A stretch of DNA of 64,000 nucleotides from JBFWUM01 sp050247255 (lineage in GTDB: Bacteria; Acidobacteriota; Vicinamibacteria; Vicinamibacterales; UBA2999). Shown here in pieces: positions 26,867 to 37,166 of the stretch (the stretch's first letter is position 1; each line of letters opens with the position of its first letter). The position numbers and the translations under genes are program-made. Below the pieces are notes generated by a model. It was not told the DNA's origin, did not search any database, and worked only from the letters and a program-made list of their open reading frames with translations. Location: assembly GCA_050247255.1 (NCBI GenBank), contig JBFWUM010000003.1:62001-126000 (forward strand), given 5' to 3'.

Positions 26867-28071
26867 ATCTGGATATCGCCCACATTAGTTCCAGTCGGGC
26901 CGGTGCGTATCAGGTCGCCGAGGCGATCGAAGAACGCGTAACTGTCGTTGTCGCCGAGATAGCGCTCGTCGTCGAGCCCCGCGGAGGCGGCCCGGGTCAG
27001 CGTTGTCGCATCGACGTAAGCGCCGGCGGCATCGGTCGGCCCATCGACACCGTCGGTGCCGGCGCAGATCGCGGCCACGTCCCCGCCGACGGCGCGAAGA
27101 TGCGGCGCCAGCGCGAGCGCCAGTTCCTGGTTCCGCCCGCCACGTCCCCTGCCGCGGACGGTCACGGTTGTTTCGCCGCCGCTGATGACACACAGCGGCG
27201 TCCCTTCGCGTCGAGCGGCCTCCACGCGCGCCGCCACGTCGCGCGCCGCGTCGCGCGCTTCGCCGACGACGGGCGCATCGACGATGACGACGCGGTAGCC
27301 GAGCGCCACGGCCGCCTCGCTGGCGGCGCTCAGGGCGTTTTGCAGGCCGCCGATCACCGTCGTGGTCGCGCGCTCGAATGCGGCGTCGCCAGGCTTGGGC
27401 GTTTCCTGCACCGCGCCCGCGGCGCCGCGACGGAGCCGCTCGGACACGCCTGCTGGATAGGCGGCCGCGCCGCCACGACGTTCGAGGACCGCAAGCGCAT
27501 CCCCGAAGGTCGACGGGTCGGCCACCGTGGGCCCCGACGCAATCACGGCCGGATCGTCGCCGACGACATCCGAGATCAACAGCGCGCAGACGCGCGCCCG
27601 CGTCGCCGCAGCAAGCAGGCCGCCCTTGATCGCCGAAAGATGCTTGCGCACGGCGTTCAGCTCGCCGATTGGCGCGCCGGCTGCCAGCAGCTGCCGCACC
27701 GTGGCCCGCTTATCCGCCAGCGTGATCCCGTCGGCCGGGCCGGCAAGGAGCGACGAGGCGCCGCCGGAAATCAGCACCAGCAGGACATCGTCAGCCGCGG
27801 CCTCCCGGGCGACGGCCAGCGCCCGTGCCCCACGCTGCACGCTGCGCTCGTCGGGCAGCGGGTGCGCCGCATCGGCGGGGCCGGCACGCACGACACGCCG
27901 AACCGGCAGGTCGGACACGCCCGCGAGCATGCCCACCGCGCCCTTGCCTGCTGCGATGACGTCGTAGTGACGCGCGGGCGGCACCACGTGGCGCGCGCCG
28001 CGTACAAGGATCTCCGGATCAACGGCTGCGACGGCCGTCGCGAAAATGCGCTCGAGATGTGGCTGAATCAG
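26848..28071 (-). CDS. Glycerate 2-kinase (MOFRL/DUF4147 family)
   Basis: About 407 residues. Family segments: IAAGKGAVGML, LVLISGGASSLLAGPADGITLADKRATVRQLLAAGAPIGELNAVRKHLSAIKGG, LLISDVVGDDPAVIASGPTVAD, and the C-terminal MOFRL part CVISGGETTVTVRGRGRGGRNQELALA...AGTDGVDGPTDAAGA. It phosphorylates D-glycerate to 2-phosphoglycerate. The start is unclear. Homology begins near 28071 (LIQPHLERIF), but no ATG/GTG/TTG is there; only a CTG at 28071 and a GTG at 28272 inside the upstream gene exist. The last residues come from array F. Confidence 0.82.
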   Translation of the reverse strand: MIQPHLERIFATAVAAVDPEILVRGARHVVPPARHYDVIAAGKGAVGMLAGVSDLPVRRVVRAGPADAAHPLPDERSVQRGARALAVAREAAADDVLLVLISGGASSLLAGPADGITLADKRATVRQLLAAGAPIGELNAVRKHLSAIKGGLLAAATRARVCALLISDVVGDDPAVIASGPTVADPSTFGDALAVLERRGGAAAYPAGVSERLRRGAAGAVQETPKPGDAAFERATTTVIGGLQNALSAASEAAVALGYRVVIVDAPVVGEARDAARDVAARVEAARREGTPLCVISGGETTVTVRGRGRGGRNQELALALAPHLRAVGGDVAAICAGTDGVDGPTDAAGAYVDATTLTRAASAGLDDERYLGDNDSYAFFDRLGDLIRTGPTGTNVGDIQIVVGRW

Positions 28072-28382
28072 TGAACGTGCTTGGGATCGGACCAGGCCGA
28101 GAGGCCGGCGACGATGTCGAACTGGCGAAGAAGGTGACTGACTACCTGGTCGGCGTCTGCCTTCGAGCAGAGACGCTCGATCTGCGACATCGCCCGGGTC
28201 AGCGCCCGCTCCATGTCGCTGATCACGCGATCGGAGTAGAACTCGCGCTGCTGTTCGAGGCAGCGTTGGCACTTGGCAAATTCTTCGCGATAAAAATCGA
28301 ACAAGGGATGATAGGCGCTGTCGCCCAGCTGGGGACGAGAGTCGGTCAGGAAGCGAGACAACCGGTTCCTTGCCGCTGACAT
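28068..28382 (-). CDS. Hypothetical protein, 104 residues
   Basis: I do not recognise this family. MSAARNRLSRFLTDSRPQLGDSAYHPLFDFYREEFAKCQRCLEQQ is followed by a helical, charged second half (MERALTRAMSQIERLCSKADADQVVSHLLRQFDIVAGL). It is soluble, probably all-alpha, with a CxxC pair (CQRC) and one further cysteine. A GGAGAA sequence lies 8 nt before the ATG, supporting real translation. It overlaps the start of the glycerate kinase gene. Confidence 0.68.
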   Translation of the reverse strand: MSAARNRLSRFLTDSRPQLGDSAYHPLFDFYREEFAKCQRCLEQQREFYSDRVISDMERALTRAMSQIERLCSKADADQVVSHLLRQFDIVAGLSAWSDPKHVH

Positions 28383-28432
28383 CTGAGGCTTCTCCAGTCT
28401 AGCGAGGTTCGGGCTGACCTGACAAGGGGATG

Positions 28433-29320
28433 TCAAACCGCATGGCGGGAGGCGGCGAAGCCGCCCAGGGCGCCCACCCCCATCCCCCCGAACAGGACGA
28501 CCGCCACCAGCGGCAGCGGGAGGAAGCCGATCGCCGCGCCATCGAGCATGGCCGACAGGTCGGCCCCCCACCGGGCGCGGGCCACGATAAAGCCCAGCCA
28601 GAGCAGCAGCAGCGCCAGCGCCGCGCCCAGCCCCCCCTGGATGAACCCTTCGGCGACGAACGGCCCCCGGATGAACGCCAGCGGCGAGCCGACCAGCTGC
28701 ATGATCTCGAGCTCGTCGCGCCGGCTGTGCAGGCCGAGGCGGACCACGCTGGCCACGGTGACGGCCGCGGCGAGTCCCATCAACAGCACGAGCGCCAGGC
28801 CGGCGCCGCGGATCGCCTGCAGTCCGCCGGACAGCCGCGACAGGAACTCGCGATCGTAGCGGACGTCGGCGACGCCGGCCAGCGACGCCAGCTGCGTGAC
28901 CGTCCGGGCGGCGCGCCCGTCCTGCTCAGCCTCGGGGCGGATGCGTACCTCGAGCGAGGCCGGGAACGGGTTGTCGTCGAACCCGTCGGTCAGCGCCGCC
29001 AGGTCGACGAACTCGCGCCGGAAGCGGGCTATCGCGTCGGCCTTCGAGACGTACTCGCGCGCGGCGGCAATGCCGCTGGCGTCGATGGCCGCCTCGATCG
29101 CCCCGCGTTGTTCCGAGGTCGCGTCGTCGCGCAGGTAGACCGAGAACTCGGCGGCCGCCGTCCACTGCGCCAGCAGCCGCTCCACGTTCGACGTCACCAG
29201 CAGCAGTGTCCCGAGCACGAGCATGGCCAGCGTGATGGCGAGGACCGCGAACATGGTGCCGCCGCGAGTGCGCCACAGGCTCAAGCCGGCTTCGCGGAAG
29301 GCGTAGCGCAGCGTTCTCAC
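28433..29320 (-). CDS. ftsX: Cell division ABC transporter permease FtsX
   Basis: 295 residues. Four membrane segments (about 23-43, 175-197, 220-245, 262-285) with a large extracytoplasmic loop after the first (EFSVYLRDDATSEQRGAIEAAI; VDLAALTDGFDDNPFPASLEVRI). That is the FtsX topology. With FtsE it controls peptidoglycan hydrolases at the septum. It lies 7 nt downstream of ftsE, the usual order. Confidence 0.93.
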   Translation of the reverse strand: MRTLRYAFREAGLSLWRTRGGTMFAVLAITLAMLVLGTLLLVTSNVERLLAQWTAAAEFSVYLRDDATSEQRGAIEAAIDASGIAAAREYVSKADAIARFRREFVDLAALTDGFDDNPFPASLEVRIRPEAEQDGRAARTVTQLASLAGVADVRYDREFLSRLSGGLQAIRGAGLALVLLMGLAAAVTVASVVRLGLHSRRDELEIMQLVGSPLAFIRGPFVAEGFIQGGLGAALALLLLWLGFIVARARWGADLSAMLDGAAIGFLPLPLVAVVLFGGMGVGALGGFAASRHAV

Positions 29321-29327
29321 GGCGTCC

Positions 29328-29987
29328 TCACGAGAGCTCCGCCACGCGCCCCTGCTCGAGCGTGATCGTGCGGCGTCCGACCAGGCGAATCAGCTCGCGA
29401 TCGTGGGTGGCGACGAGCACCGTGGTGCCGCCGGCGTTGACCTCGCGCAGGAGGTTCATGATCTCGAGCGACAGGTCGGGATCGAGGTTGCCGGTCGGCT
29501 CGTCGGCGAGGACGAGGTAGGGGTCGTTGACGAGCGCGCGGGCGATGGCAATGCGCTGCTGCTCACCGCCGGACAGGTCGCGCGGGTAGGCGTTCATCCG
29601 GTGCTGCAGCCCGACCCACTTGAGGACCTGGAACGCCTTGCGCCGCTGCTGGCTCACCGGCATGGCCAGCACCTCCGGCACGAAGGTGATGTTCTCGAGC
29701 ACGGTGCGCGTCGGAATGAGCTTGAAGTCCTGGAAGATGAAGCCGATGCCGCGGCGGTACTCCTGCACCTCGCTGCGCGACAGGGTATTGAGGTTGATGT
29801 CGTTGACGAGGATCTCGCCCTCGCTGGGGCGCTCCTGCATCAGCAGCAGCCGCAGGAAGGTGGACTTGCCGGCGCCGCTCGGTCCGGTGAGAAAAACGAA
29901 CTCACCCTTGTCCACGGTGAGCGAGAGATCGCGCAGCGCGTACAAACCACGGCTGTAAAGTTTCGAGAGGTGTCGCGTCTCGATCAC
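29328..29987 (-). CDS. ftsE: Cell division ATP-binding protein FtsE
   Basis: 219 residues. ABC ATPase with Walker A GPSGAGKST, Q-loop FIFQDFKLI, signature LSGGEQQRIAIARAL, Walker B YLVLADEPTGNLD and the switch His in VATHDREL. The N-terminus (MIETRHLSKLYSRGLYALRDLSLTVDKGEFVFLTG) is FtsE-like. It energises FtsX, encoded immediately downstream. Confidence 0.95.
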   Translation of the reverse strand: MIETRHLSKLYSRGLYALRDLSLTVDKGEFVFLTGPSGAGKSTFLRLLLMQERPSEGEILVNDINLNTLSRSEVQEYRRGIGFIFQDFKLIPTRTVLENITFVPEVLAMPVSQQRRKAFQVLKWVGLQHRMNAYPRDLSGGEQQRIAIARALVNDPYLVLADEPTGNLDPDLSLEIMNLLREVNAGGTTVLVATHDRELIRLVGRRTITLEQGRVAELS

Positions 29988-30051
29988 GCTGCCTGTGCAC
30001 CCGGGGCCAAAGGCGTTTCGAACTGTTGGTGTGTCACCGAGTATAGCAGCA

Positions 30052-32430
30052 CTAGCCGCCGGCGCGGTAATTGGTCAATTCCAGCCGGACCCGGCCGAAG
30101 CCGGCGGCCACCTCCACCACCACCGGCACGCGCCGGCCGTCGTCGCTGAGCCAGATTGTCGCGTCCACCGGGGCCCGCCGCTCGACCCGCTGGCGCACGC
30201 GGGGCGACAGGCGGATGGCCTGGCGCGAGGCCCCCGCCACGGCCACCTGTTCCACGCCGCCCACCTCGAGCTCAATGATGAGGTTGCGCCCCGCTTCGTT
30301 CACGGGGAATCGCACGGTGTCGCCGGTGGCCAGCGGTAGCGTGCGGACATAGAAGATCGAGGCGATCGCATCCCGCGCGCCCGCGGTGAGCGGCAGCGTC
30401 ACGTCCCCGCTGCGTACGACGCCGGCGGCCGCGTCGTACTCGTAGCGGCGCGTCACGTGGCGGCTGCCTTCGTTGAGCTCCCGCTCGTGGACCAGCGGCA
30501 GCAGCGCCGCGTCGGTCGTGGTGACGAAGGCATCGCGCGCCTCGAAGAAGCGCGCGACCCAGGGGGCCGTCTCGGCCAGGGCAACAAGCCTGTACGGAGG
30601 CCCTTCCACAGACAGCCGAATCTCCCCGGCCGCGAGATTCATCCCCGCGCCATCCCACGCCACCGTGTAGGTGGACTCTTCACCAAGCTCGAACGGAATC
30701 GCGCCGGGCAGCGGCGGCACCACGCTGGTGAGCCGGGCGTAGCGCTCCTCGACCTCCGGCGACCACGCAAGCTCGTAGATGGTGCCGCCCGGCAACTGCG
30801 CCCGCGGCACCAGCGGCCACGCCTCCTCCCCGTCCGGCCGATCGACAGGCGCGGGCGCAACGATGTACTGGACGCCCGCTTCGTGCAGGGCCACCAGCGC
30901 TTCAGGCGACGGAAACGTGGTGAGCGTGTCGGCCAGCGACGGATAGAACGAGGGCCGCTGCCCGCTGTAGCCGTTCAGGATGGGGCGCCCATGCTCGAGC
31001 GACTGCACCATCGACGGCGTGCTGTCGATGTCGAGGCCAAGCGGGAGCACCACCACGGCCCCGTCCCCCGGGGCGCTGCGGAGCCACTGCCCGACGCCGG
31101 TCTGCAGCGCCGGCGCCTCGGCCAGCGCCACCGGAAGGTGGGCACTCTCGAGGACGACGAGCGCCAGCGCCGCCGACGCGACGGCGGCGTGCGCCCGCCC
31201 GGGGCGATGGGCCTTCGCCGACAGCTCGCGCCAGGCCAGCGCGGCGAGCGTCGCCAGCCCGAACGACACCAGCACCGAGAAGCGCGCAGCGGCGCGAATG
31301 GCCTGGAAGCCGAAGACGTGGCGGTGCAGCGTGGCGTAGAGCGCGCGCACGCCGTCGGGACCGAGCGACAGGACGAAGCCGAGCACGACGAGGGCGGCCA
31401 TCGCGGCCACCAGCGGCCTGGCATCGCTGCGCCAACCGAGCACGGCGCCGGCGGCCGCCATCAGCAGCAGCACGAAGCCGGGAAACAGTTCGCGCTCGGG
31501 TCCGGTATGCGGCAGCCCGTCGGCATCGAGCCCTTCGGCGCGCCGCAGCACACCGGTGCGGCCGTACAGCAGGTTGCCGGGCGGCGCCTGCAGGTAGCTG
31601 TCGGCAAAGGCGGCGTTGCGGCTGGCCTCGAACAGGTTGCGGCCGAAGCCTTCGTCCTGCTGCACGCGCCAGTAGACCAGGCCGACCGGCAGCACCAGCA
31701 CCGCTGCGACGATCGCCGCCAGGGCCAGGCGCGCCGCCACTGTCGAGGCGCCGCGCCGGCTGGCCATGGCCGCCAGCACCGCGCCGCCGACGACGAGCGC
31801 CAGCCCGCCGATGACCGCGTAGTAGACCGAGGCGATCGCCTGCAGGGCGGTCAGCACGCCCAGCACGAGGGCGTCCCGCCTGCGCCGTCCCGCGATCAGC
31901 CGGTGCAGGAACAGGAACGTGAGCGGCAGGAAGTAGAGCGCCTGGAGCTGCAGGTGCAGCAGGTGCGCGAAGCGGTACGACCCGAAGCCCCAGGCCAGGC
32001 CGGCGAGGTAGGCGCCGCCGCGGCTGCCGATCACCCGCGCGATGAACAGGTGCATCGCCAGCGCGCTCGCGACGAGCGAGGCCAGCAGCAGCACGTTGTA
32101 GCAGAGGACGACGTCGCCGGAGACGGCATACAGCGGCGAGAGCGCCGCGCTCTGCAGCAGCAGGTGATCCGAGTAGGCGAGCGTGCCCGCCGCGGGGTGA
32201 AAGATGTTGGCGTCGAAGACGCGCCCGGCCAGGACCGAGGCCGGGCTGTCCAGCCAGGCCCGCATGCCCCAGCCGAGGATCCAGAGGTTGAGATAGGGAT
32301 CGCCGGGACCAGTGGGAGCGCCCAGCAACGAGGTGAGATTCATCGACAGCGGCCATGTCATGGCCACAGCTGCTGCGACGTAAACGAGGACCGGGCGCGC
32401 GGCCCTCAATGCCCAATGCTCAATGCCCAA
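30052..32430 (-). CDS. Polytopic membrane protein (GT-C glycosyltransferase-like) fused to DUF3108
   Basis: About 792 residues. The N-terminal half (1-430) has about ten hydrophobic segments with GT-C features: TWPLSMNLTSLLGAPTGPGDPYLNLWILGWGMRAW, GSYRFAHLLHLQLQALYFLPLTFLFLHRL and FRAIRAAARFSVLVSFGLATLAA-type segments. A soluble middle follows (GAVVVLPLGLDIDSTPSMVQSLEHGRPILNGYSG). The last 210 residues match DUF3108 (YTVAWDGAGMNLAAGEIRLSVEG, RYEYDAAAGVVRSGD, FPVNEAGRNLIIELEVGGVEQV). The fusion is unusual. The start is probably a TTG inside array G (32430 or 32409); GTG 32367 and ATG 32361 would remove the first membrane segment. Confidence 0.75.
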   Translation of the reverse strand: MGIEHWALRAARPVLVYVAAAVAMTWPLSMNLTSLLGAPTGPGDPYLNLWILGWGMRAWLDSPASVLAGRVFDANIFHPAAGTLAYSDHLLLQSAALSPLYAVSGDVVLCYNVLLLASLVASALAMHLFIARVIGSRGGAYLAGLAWGFGSYRFAHLLHLQLQALYFLPLTFLFLHRLIAGRRRRDALVLGVLTALQAIASVYYAVIGGLALVVGGAVLAAMASRRGASTVAARLALAAIVAAVLVLPVGLVYWRVQQDEGFGRNLFEASRNAAFADSYLQAPPGNLLYGRTGVLRRAEGLDADGLPHTGPERELFPGFVLLLMAAAGAVLGWRSDARPLVAAMAALVVLGFVLSLGPDGVRALYATLHRHVFGFQAIRAAARFSVLVSFGLATLAALAWRELSAKAHRPGRAHAAVASAALALVVLESAHLPVALAEAPALQTGVGQWLRSAPGDGAVVVLPLGLDIDSTPSMVQSLEHGRPILNGYSGQRPSFYPSLADTLTTFPSPEALVALHEAGVQYIVAPAPVDRPDGEEAWPLVPRAQLPGGTIYELAWSPEVEERYARLTSVVPPLPGAIPFELGEESTYTVAWDGAGMNLAAGEIRLSVEGPPYRLVALAETAPWVARFFEARDAFVTTTDAALLPLVHERELNEGSRHVTRRYEYDAAAGVVRSGDVTLPLTAGARDAIASIFYVRTLPLATGDTVRFPVNEAGRNLIIELEVGGVEQVAVAGASRQAIRLSPRVRQRVERRAPVDATIWLSDDGRRVPVVVEVAAGFGRVRLELTNYRAGG

Positions 32431-32486
32431 TGCTCAAATCCGAACGTTCGTCATTGGGCATTGTGCATTGAGCATTGGGCATTTGC
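32407..32486. repeat. Inverted heptamer array G (CAATGCY), between gatB and the DUF3108 fusion gene
   Basis: Five units CAATGCC, CAATGCT, CAATGCC, CAATGCT, CAAATCC, the palindromic centre CGAACGTTCG (32441-32450), then five reverse units CATTGGG, CATTGTG, CATTGAG, CATTGGG, CATTTGC. It ends at the gatB TAG stop and contains the likely TTG start of the next gene, whose first residues MGIEHWAL are array-encoded. Confidence 0.93.
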
Positions 32487-33937
32487 TACGAAGATTCCAG
32501 CTCGCGCCTCAGGATCTCGTTCGCGAGCTTCGGGTTCGCTTTCCCCCCCGACGCCTTCATCACCTGGCCGACGAGGAAGCCGAAGGTCTTCGGCGATCCG
32601 CCACGGTACTGCGCCGCGGCGTCGGCGTTGGCGGCAATCACGTCGCGGACAATGGCGACGAGCGCCCCTTCGTCGTTGTTCTGCGCCAGCCCCTCGGCGG
32701 CGACGATGTCGTCGGCGGTGCGCCCGGTGTCGAGCATTCGCGCGAAGACGTCCTTGGCGATCGAGCTGCTGATGGTGCCGGCGTCGATCAACGTGATCAG
32801 CCCGGCCAGCGAGGCGGCCGGAAGCGGAATGGCGCTCGTCTCGAGGCCGCGTTCCTTGAGCACGCGCAGCAGCTCGCCCATCACCCAGTTGCTCGCGGCC
32901 TTTGGGTTGCCGGCGGCGGCCGCCACCTGCTCGAAGTAGTCGGCCAGCGCGCGCGATGAGGTCAGCACCCCGGCGTCGTAGTCCGGCAGCGCGTACTGCT
33001 CGACGAAGCGCCGCCGGCGCGCGTCCGGCAGCTCGGGCATGCTCGCGATCGCGGCCGCAATGCGCGCGGCATCCACGCGCAGCGGCGGCAGATCGGGCTC
33101 CGGGAAGTAGCGGTAATCGTGCGCCTCTTCCTTGCTGCGCATCGAGATGGTGCGGCCGGCGGCGGAATCCCACAGCCGCGTTTCCTGCACCACCTTCCCG
33201 CCGCCCTCGATCACGTCGATCTGCCGCTCGATCTCGTACTCGAGCGCCTTCTGGAGGTAGCGGAAGGAGTTGAGGTTCTTGACCTCGGCCTTCGTGCCGA
33301 ACGCCTGCTGCCCGGCGGGGCGCACCGACACGTTGCCGTCGCAGCGCAGGCTCCCCTCCTCCATGTTGCCGTCGTTGACGCCGATCCAGACGAGGATGTC
33401 GCGCAGCCGCTCGAAGAACGCCGCCGCCTCGTCCGCCGATCGCATGTCCGGCTCGCTGACGATCTCGATCAGCGGCACGCCGCTCCGGTTGTAGTCGAGG
33501 TAGGTCTTGCGCTCGGAGTCGGGAAATCCCTCGTGCAGCGACTTGCCGGCGTCCTCTTCCATGTGGATGCGCGTCAGGCCGATGACCCGGCTCGCGCCGC
33601 CGACGGTCACGTGCACGCCGCCGCCCAGCGCCAGCGGCCGCTCGTACTGCGAGATCTGGTAGCCCTTGGGCAGGTCCGGGTAGAAGTAGTTCTTGCGGGC
33701 GAAGATCGATTCCGGCTGCACCGCGCAGCCGAGCGCGTGCGCCGCGGCGATCGCGTAGTCGACCGCCTGGCGGTTGAGGACGGGGAGCGCGCCCGGCAGT
33801 CCAAGACAGACCGGGCACACCTGGGTGTTCGGCGCGGCGCCGAAGGCCGTGCTGCAGCCGCAGAAGATCTTCGTCTGCGTCTGCAGCTGGGCGTGGATCT
33901 CGAGGCCGATTACCGCTTCAAAATGCCCAATGCCCAA
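32486..33937 (-). CDS. gatB: Asp-tRNA(Asn)/Glu-tRNA(Gln) amidotransferase subunit B
   Basis: 483 residues. It selects and phosphorylates misacylated Glu-tRNA(Gln)/Asp-tRNA(Asn) within GatCAB. Motifs: AVIGLEIHAQLQTQTKIFCGC, CPVCLGLPGALPVLN, FARKNYFYPDLPKGYQISQ, IHMEEDAGKS, LDYNRSGVPLIEIVSEPD, EVKNLNSFRYL and the C-terminal YqeY-like domain. The only usable start is a TTG at 33937 inside array H; residues 1-5 (MGIGH) are array-encoded. gatA and gatC are not in the window. The stop codon abuts array G. Confidence 0.95.
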   Translation of the reverse strand: MGIGHFEAVIGLEIHAQLQTQTKIFCGCSTAFGAAPNTQVCPVCLGLPGALPVLNRQAVDYAIAAAHALGCAVQPESIFARKNYFYPDLPKGYQISQYERPLALGGGVHVTVGGASRVIGLTRIHMEEDAGKSLHEGFPDSERKTYLDYNRSGVPLIEIVSEPDMRSADEAAAFFERLRDILVWIGVNDGNMEEGSLRCDGNVSVRPAGQQAFGTKAEVKNLNSFRYLQKALEYEIERQIDVIEGGGKVVQETRLWDSAAGRTISMRSKEEAHDYRYFPEPDLPPLRVDAARIAAAIASMPELPDARRRRFVEQYALPDYDAGVLTSSRALADYFEQVAAAAGNPKAASNWVMGELLRVLKERGLETSAIPLPAASLAGLITLIDAGTISSSIAKDVFARMLDTGRTADDIVAAEGLAQNNDEGALVAIVRDVIAANADAAAQYRGGSPKTFGFLVGQVMKASGGKANPKLANEILRRELESS

Positions 33938-34001
33938 TGCTCAATGCCCAGCGACAAACGGTGTGGATCTGGGCATTGCGCATTGAGCCTTGTGCATTGC
34001 T
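33921..34001. repeat. Inverted heptamer array H (CAATGCC) at the gatB start
   Basis: Units AAATGCC, CAATGCC, CAATGCT, CAATGCC, CAGCGAC; a non-repeat centre; then reverse units CATTGCG, CATTGAG, CCTTGTG, CATTGCT. It has the same core as array G on the other side of gatB. It contains the gatB TTG start and ends 2 nt from the pckA stop. Confidence 0.92.
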
Positions 34002-34003
34002 CT

Positions 34004-35602
<1,599 letters not shown>

Positions 35603-35622
35603 ATGCTCATGACTCCCCGTGT

Positions 35623-35643
35623 CGGCACCCGCATAGGGTGCCG
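35623..35643 (-). promoter_or_regulatory. Hairpin in the pckA 5' leader
   Basis: CGGCACCC-GCATA-GGGTGCCG, an 8-bp perfect stem 21 nt upstream of the pckA ATG. It could be a regulatory or mRNA-protecting hairpin, or another palindrome-family member. The remaining spacer (35644-35849) also has GGCGCGCGCCCC-type and GGATCCGGCCGGATCC palindromes but no clear promoter. Confidence 0.5.
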
Positions 35644-35849
35644 GAAAGGCGGGCGCTCCTGCGCGCCGCCGAAGCAACGACGAAAAAAGAGGATCGTACA
35701 GGCCGGATCGGAAGATCGTCAACTCATCGACGGCCCCCGGGCCCCAAACGCGCTAAAATCACGGGGCGCGCGCCCCGGATCCGGCCGGATCCGGCTTCGT
35801 TAAAAAATTGTTAAGAGGCGGTAAACACCGCGGTATTGACGCCGTATTC

Positions 35850-36545
35850 ATGCCTAGAACGCCTTCGCGCGTCGCGCCGCCCGCCGGGAAGGCTCCCGTC
35901 GGAGTCGGCGCCCCGGCGACCGTCGGCTCGGCCGGCTCGGCCTCACCGCCCAGTCCGCCGACCTCGGTCGACTCGGTACTGGCTGCCGAAATCAAGGCGC
36001 TGGTGCTGGCCGGCGAGCGCGAGCAGGCGCGGGAGCGGTTCGCCGATCTGGTCGCCCACCAGCAGCGGCGCGCGGCGCGCATTGCGTATCACTACCTGCG
36101 CGATGCGCACGACGCCGACGAGGCGGTGCAGGATGCCTTCGTGAAGGTGTTCACGCACATCACCAGCTATCGCGAGGAGCTGCCGTTCGAGGTCTGGTTC
36201 ACGCGCATCCTCGTGAACGGGTGCCTGGATCTGCGCAAGGCTCGAGGGCGGCGGCTGCGGTGGGCCGTGCCGCTCGCGCCGGCGGCGGACACGCCGGTCA
36301 ACGACCCGCCGGCGCCCGATGCGACGCCCGAGCAGCGGCTGGTGTCGGCCGACCGGGCCCGGGCGATTGCGGCGGCCATCGAGCAGCTGCCCGACCGGCA
36401 GCGGACGGTGTTCACGCTCTGCCACATCGCAGAGCAGACGACGAGCGAGGTCAGCCAGGCGCTGGGCCTCAGCGAGGCGACGGTTCGGGTGCATCTCTTC
36501 CGGGCGGTGCGCAAGTTGCGCAAGCTGCTCGAGAGGGACCGATAA
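35850..36545 (+). CDS. ECF-type RNA polymerase sigma factor
   Basis: 231 residues from the ATG at 35850. A Pro/Ala/Gly-rich N-terminal extension of about 40 residues precedes sigma region 2 (RFADLVAHQQRRAARIAYHYLRDAHDADEAVQDAFVKVFTHI) and region 4 (AIEQLPDRQRTVFTLCHIAEQTTSEVSQALGLSEATVRVHLFRAVRKLRKLL). Regions 1 and 3 are absent, as in extracytoplasmic-function sigma factors. The following gene looks like its anti-sigma factor. The target regulon is unknown. Confidence 0.9.
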   Translation: MPRTPSRVAPPAGKAPVGVGAPATVGSAGSASPPSPPTSVDSVLAAEIKALVLAGEREQARERFADLVAHQQRRAARIAYHYLRDAHDADEAVQDAFVKVFTHITSYREELPFEVWFTRILVNGCLDLRKARGRRLRWAVPLAPAADTPVNDPPAPDATPEQRLVSADRARAIAAAIEQLPDRQRTVFTLCHIAEQTTSEVSQALGLSEATVRVHLFRAVRKLRKLLERDR

Positions 36546-36559
36546 GCAGCAGGACAGGC

Positions 36560-37156
36560 ATGAAGAGCAGCCACCTTTCCGACGATCGGCTCATCGAGCT
36601 CGGGGCCACCGGCACCCCGTCGAGCAGCGAGCAGCAGCACCTCGGGGCCTGCGCCGCCTGCGAGGCGCAGCGCGCCGCGAACGCCCGCCTGCTCGAGGAG
36701 CTGTCGATTGCCGCGCACGAGGACAGCGACGCGGTGTTCACCGCCGAGCGGCTGGCGCGCCAGCAGACCCGCATCCTCCAGCGCATCGAGCAGGAAGTGC
36801 GTCCGGCGCGCGTCATCGCCTTCCCCGCGGCGTCCGAGGTGGCCCCGGTGGTGGTCCGCCGCCGCCCGCAGGCGAGCCGCTGGATTGCGGCGGCCGCCGT
36901 CGCCGGCCTGCTGGTCGGCCTGGCTGCGGGGCGTCTTGGCCCGGAAACGCGCCGCGCGCTTGGCGGTGGCCGTCAGGTTGCCGCATCCGCGCCGCGCGCG
37001 GTCGGCACCGGCGCCACCTCCGGGCTCCGGCCGGTAAGCGCGACCATGTCCGACGACGACCTCCTCGGCGAGATCGAGCGCGCCATCAACGGCCGCGGCG
37101 GCGCCTCGATCCGCGCGCTGGACGAACTCACGCCGCGCGCGTGGGAAGTTCAGTAG
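36560..37156 (+). CDS. Putative membrane anti-sigma factor
   Basis: 198 residues. An N-terminal zinc-binding anti-sigma-like motif HLGACAAC (HxxxCxxC) lies near residues 30-37 within a helical domain. One membrane segment is near 112-132 (RWIAAAAVAGLLVGLAAGRL), followed by a periplasmic tail of about 65 residues. It starts 14 nt after the ECF sigma gene, the usual pairing. The AGGACAGGC before the ATG is a good ribosome site. The sensing mechanism is not evident. Confidence 0.8.
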   Translation: MKSSHLSDDRLIELGATGTPSSSEQQHLGACAACEAQRAANARLLEELSIAAHEDSDAVFTAERLARQQTRILQRIEQEVRPARVIAFPAASEVAPVVVRRRPQASRWIAAAAVAGLLVGLAAGRLGPETRRALGGGRQVAASAPRAVGTGATSGLRPVSATMSDDDLLGEIERAINGRGGASIRALDELTPRAWEVQ

Positions 37157-37166
37157 CATGAGGTGA

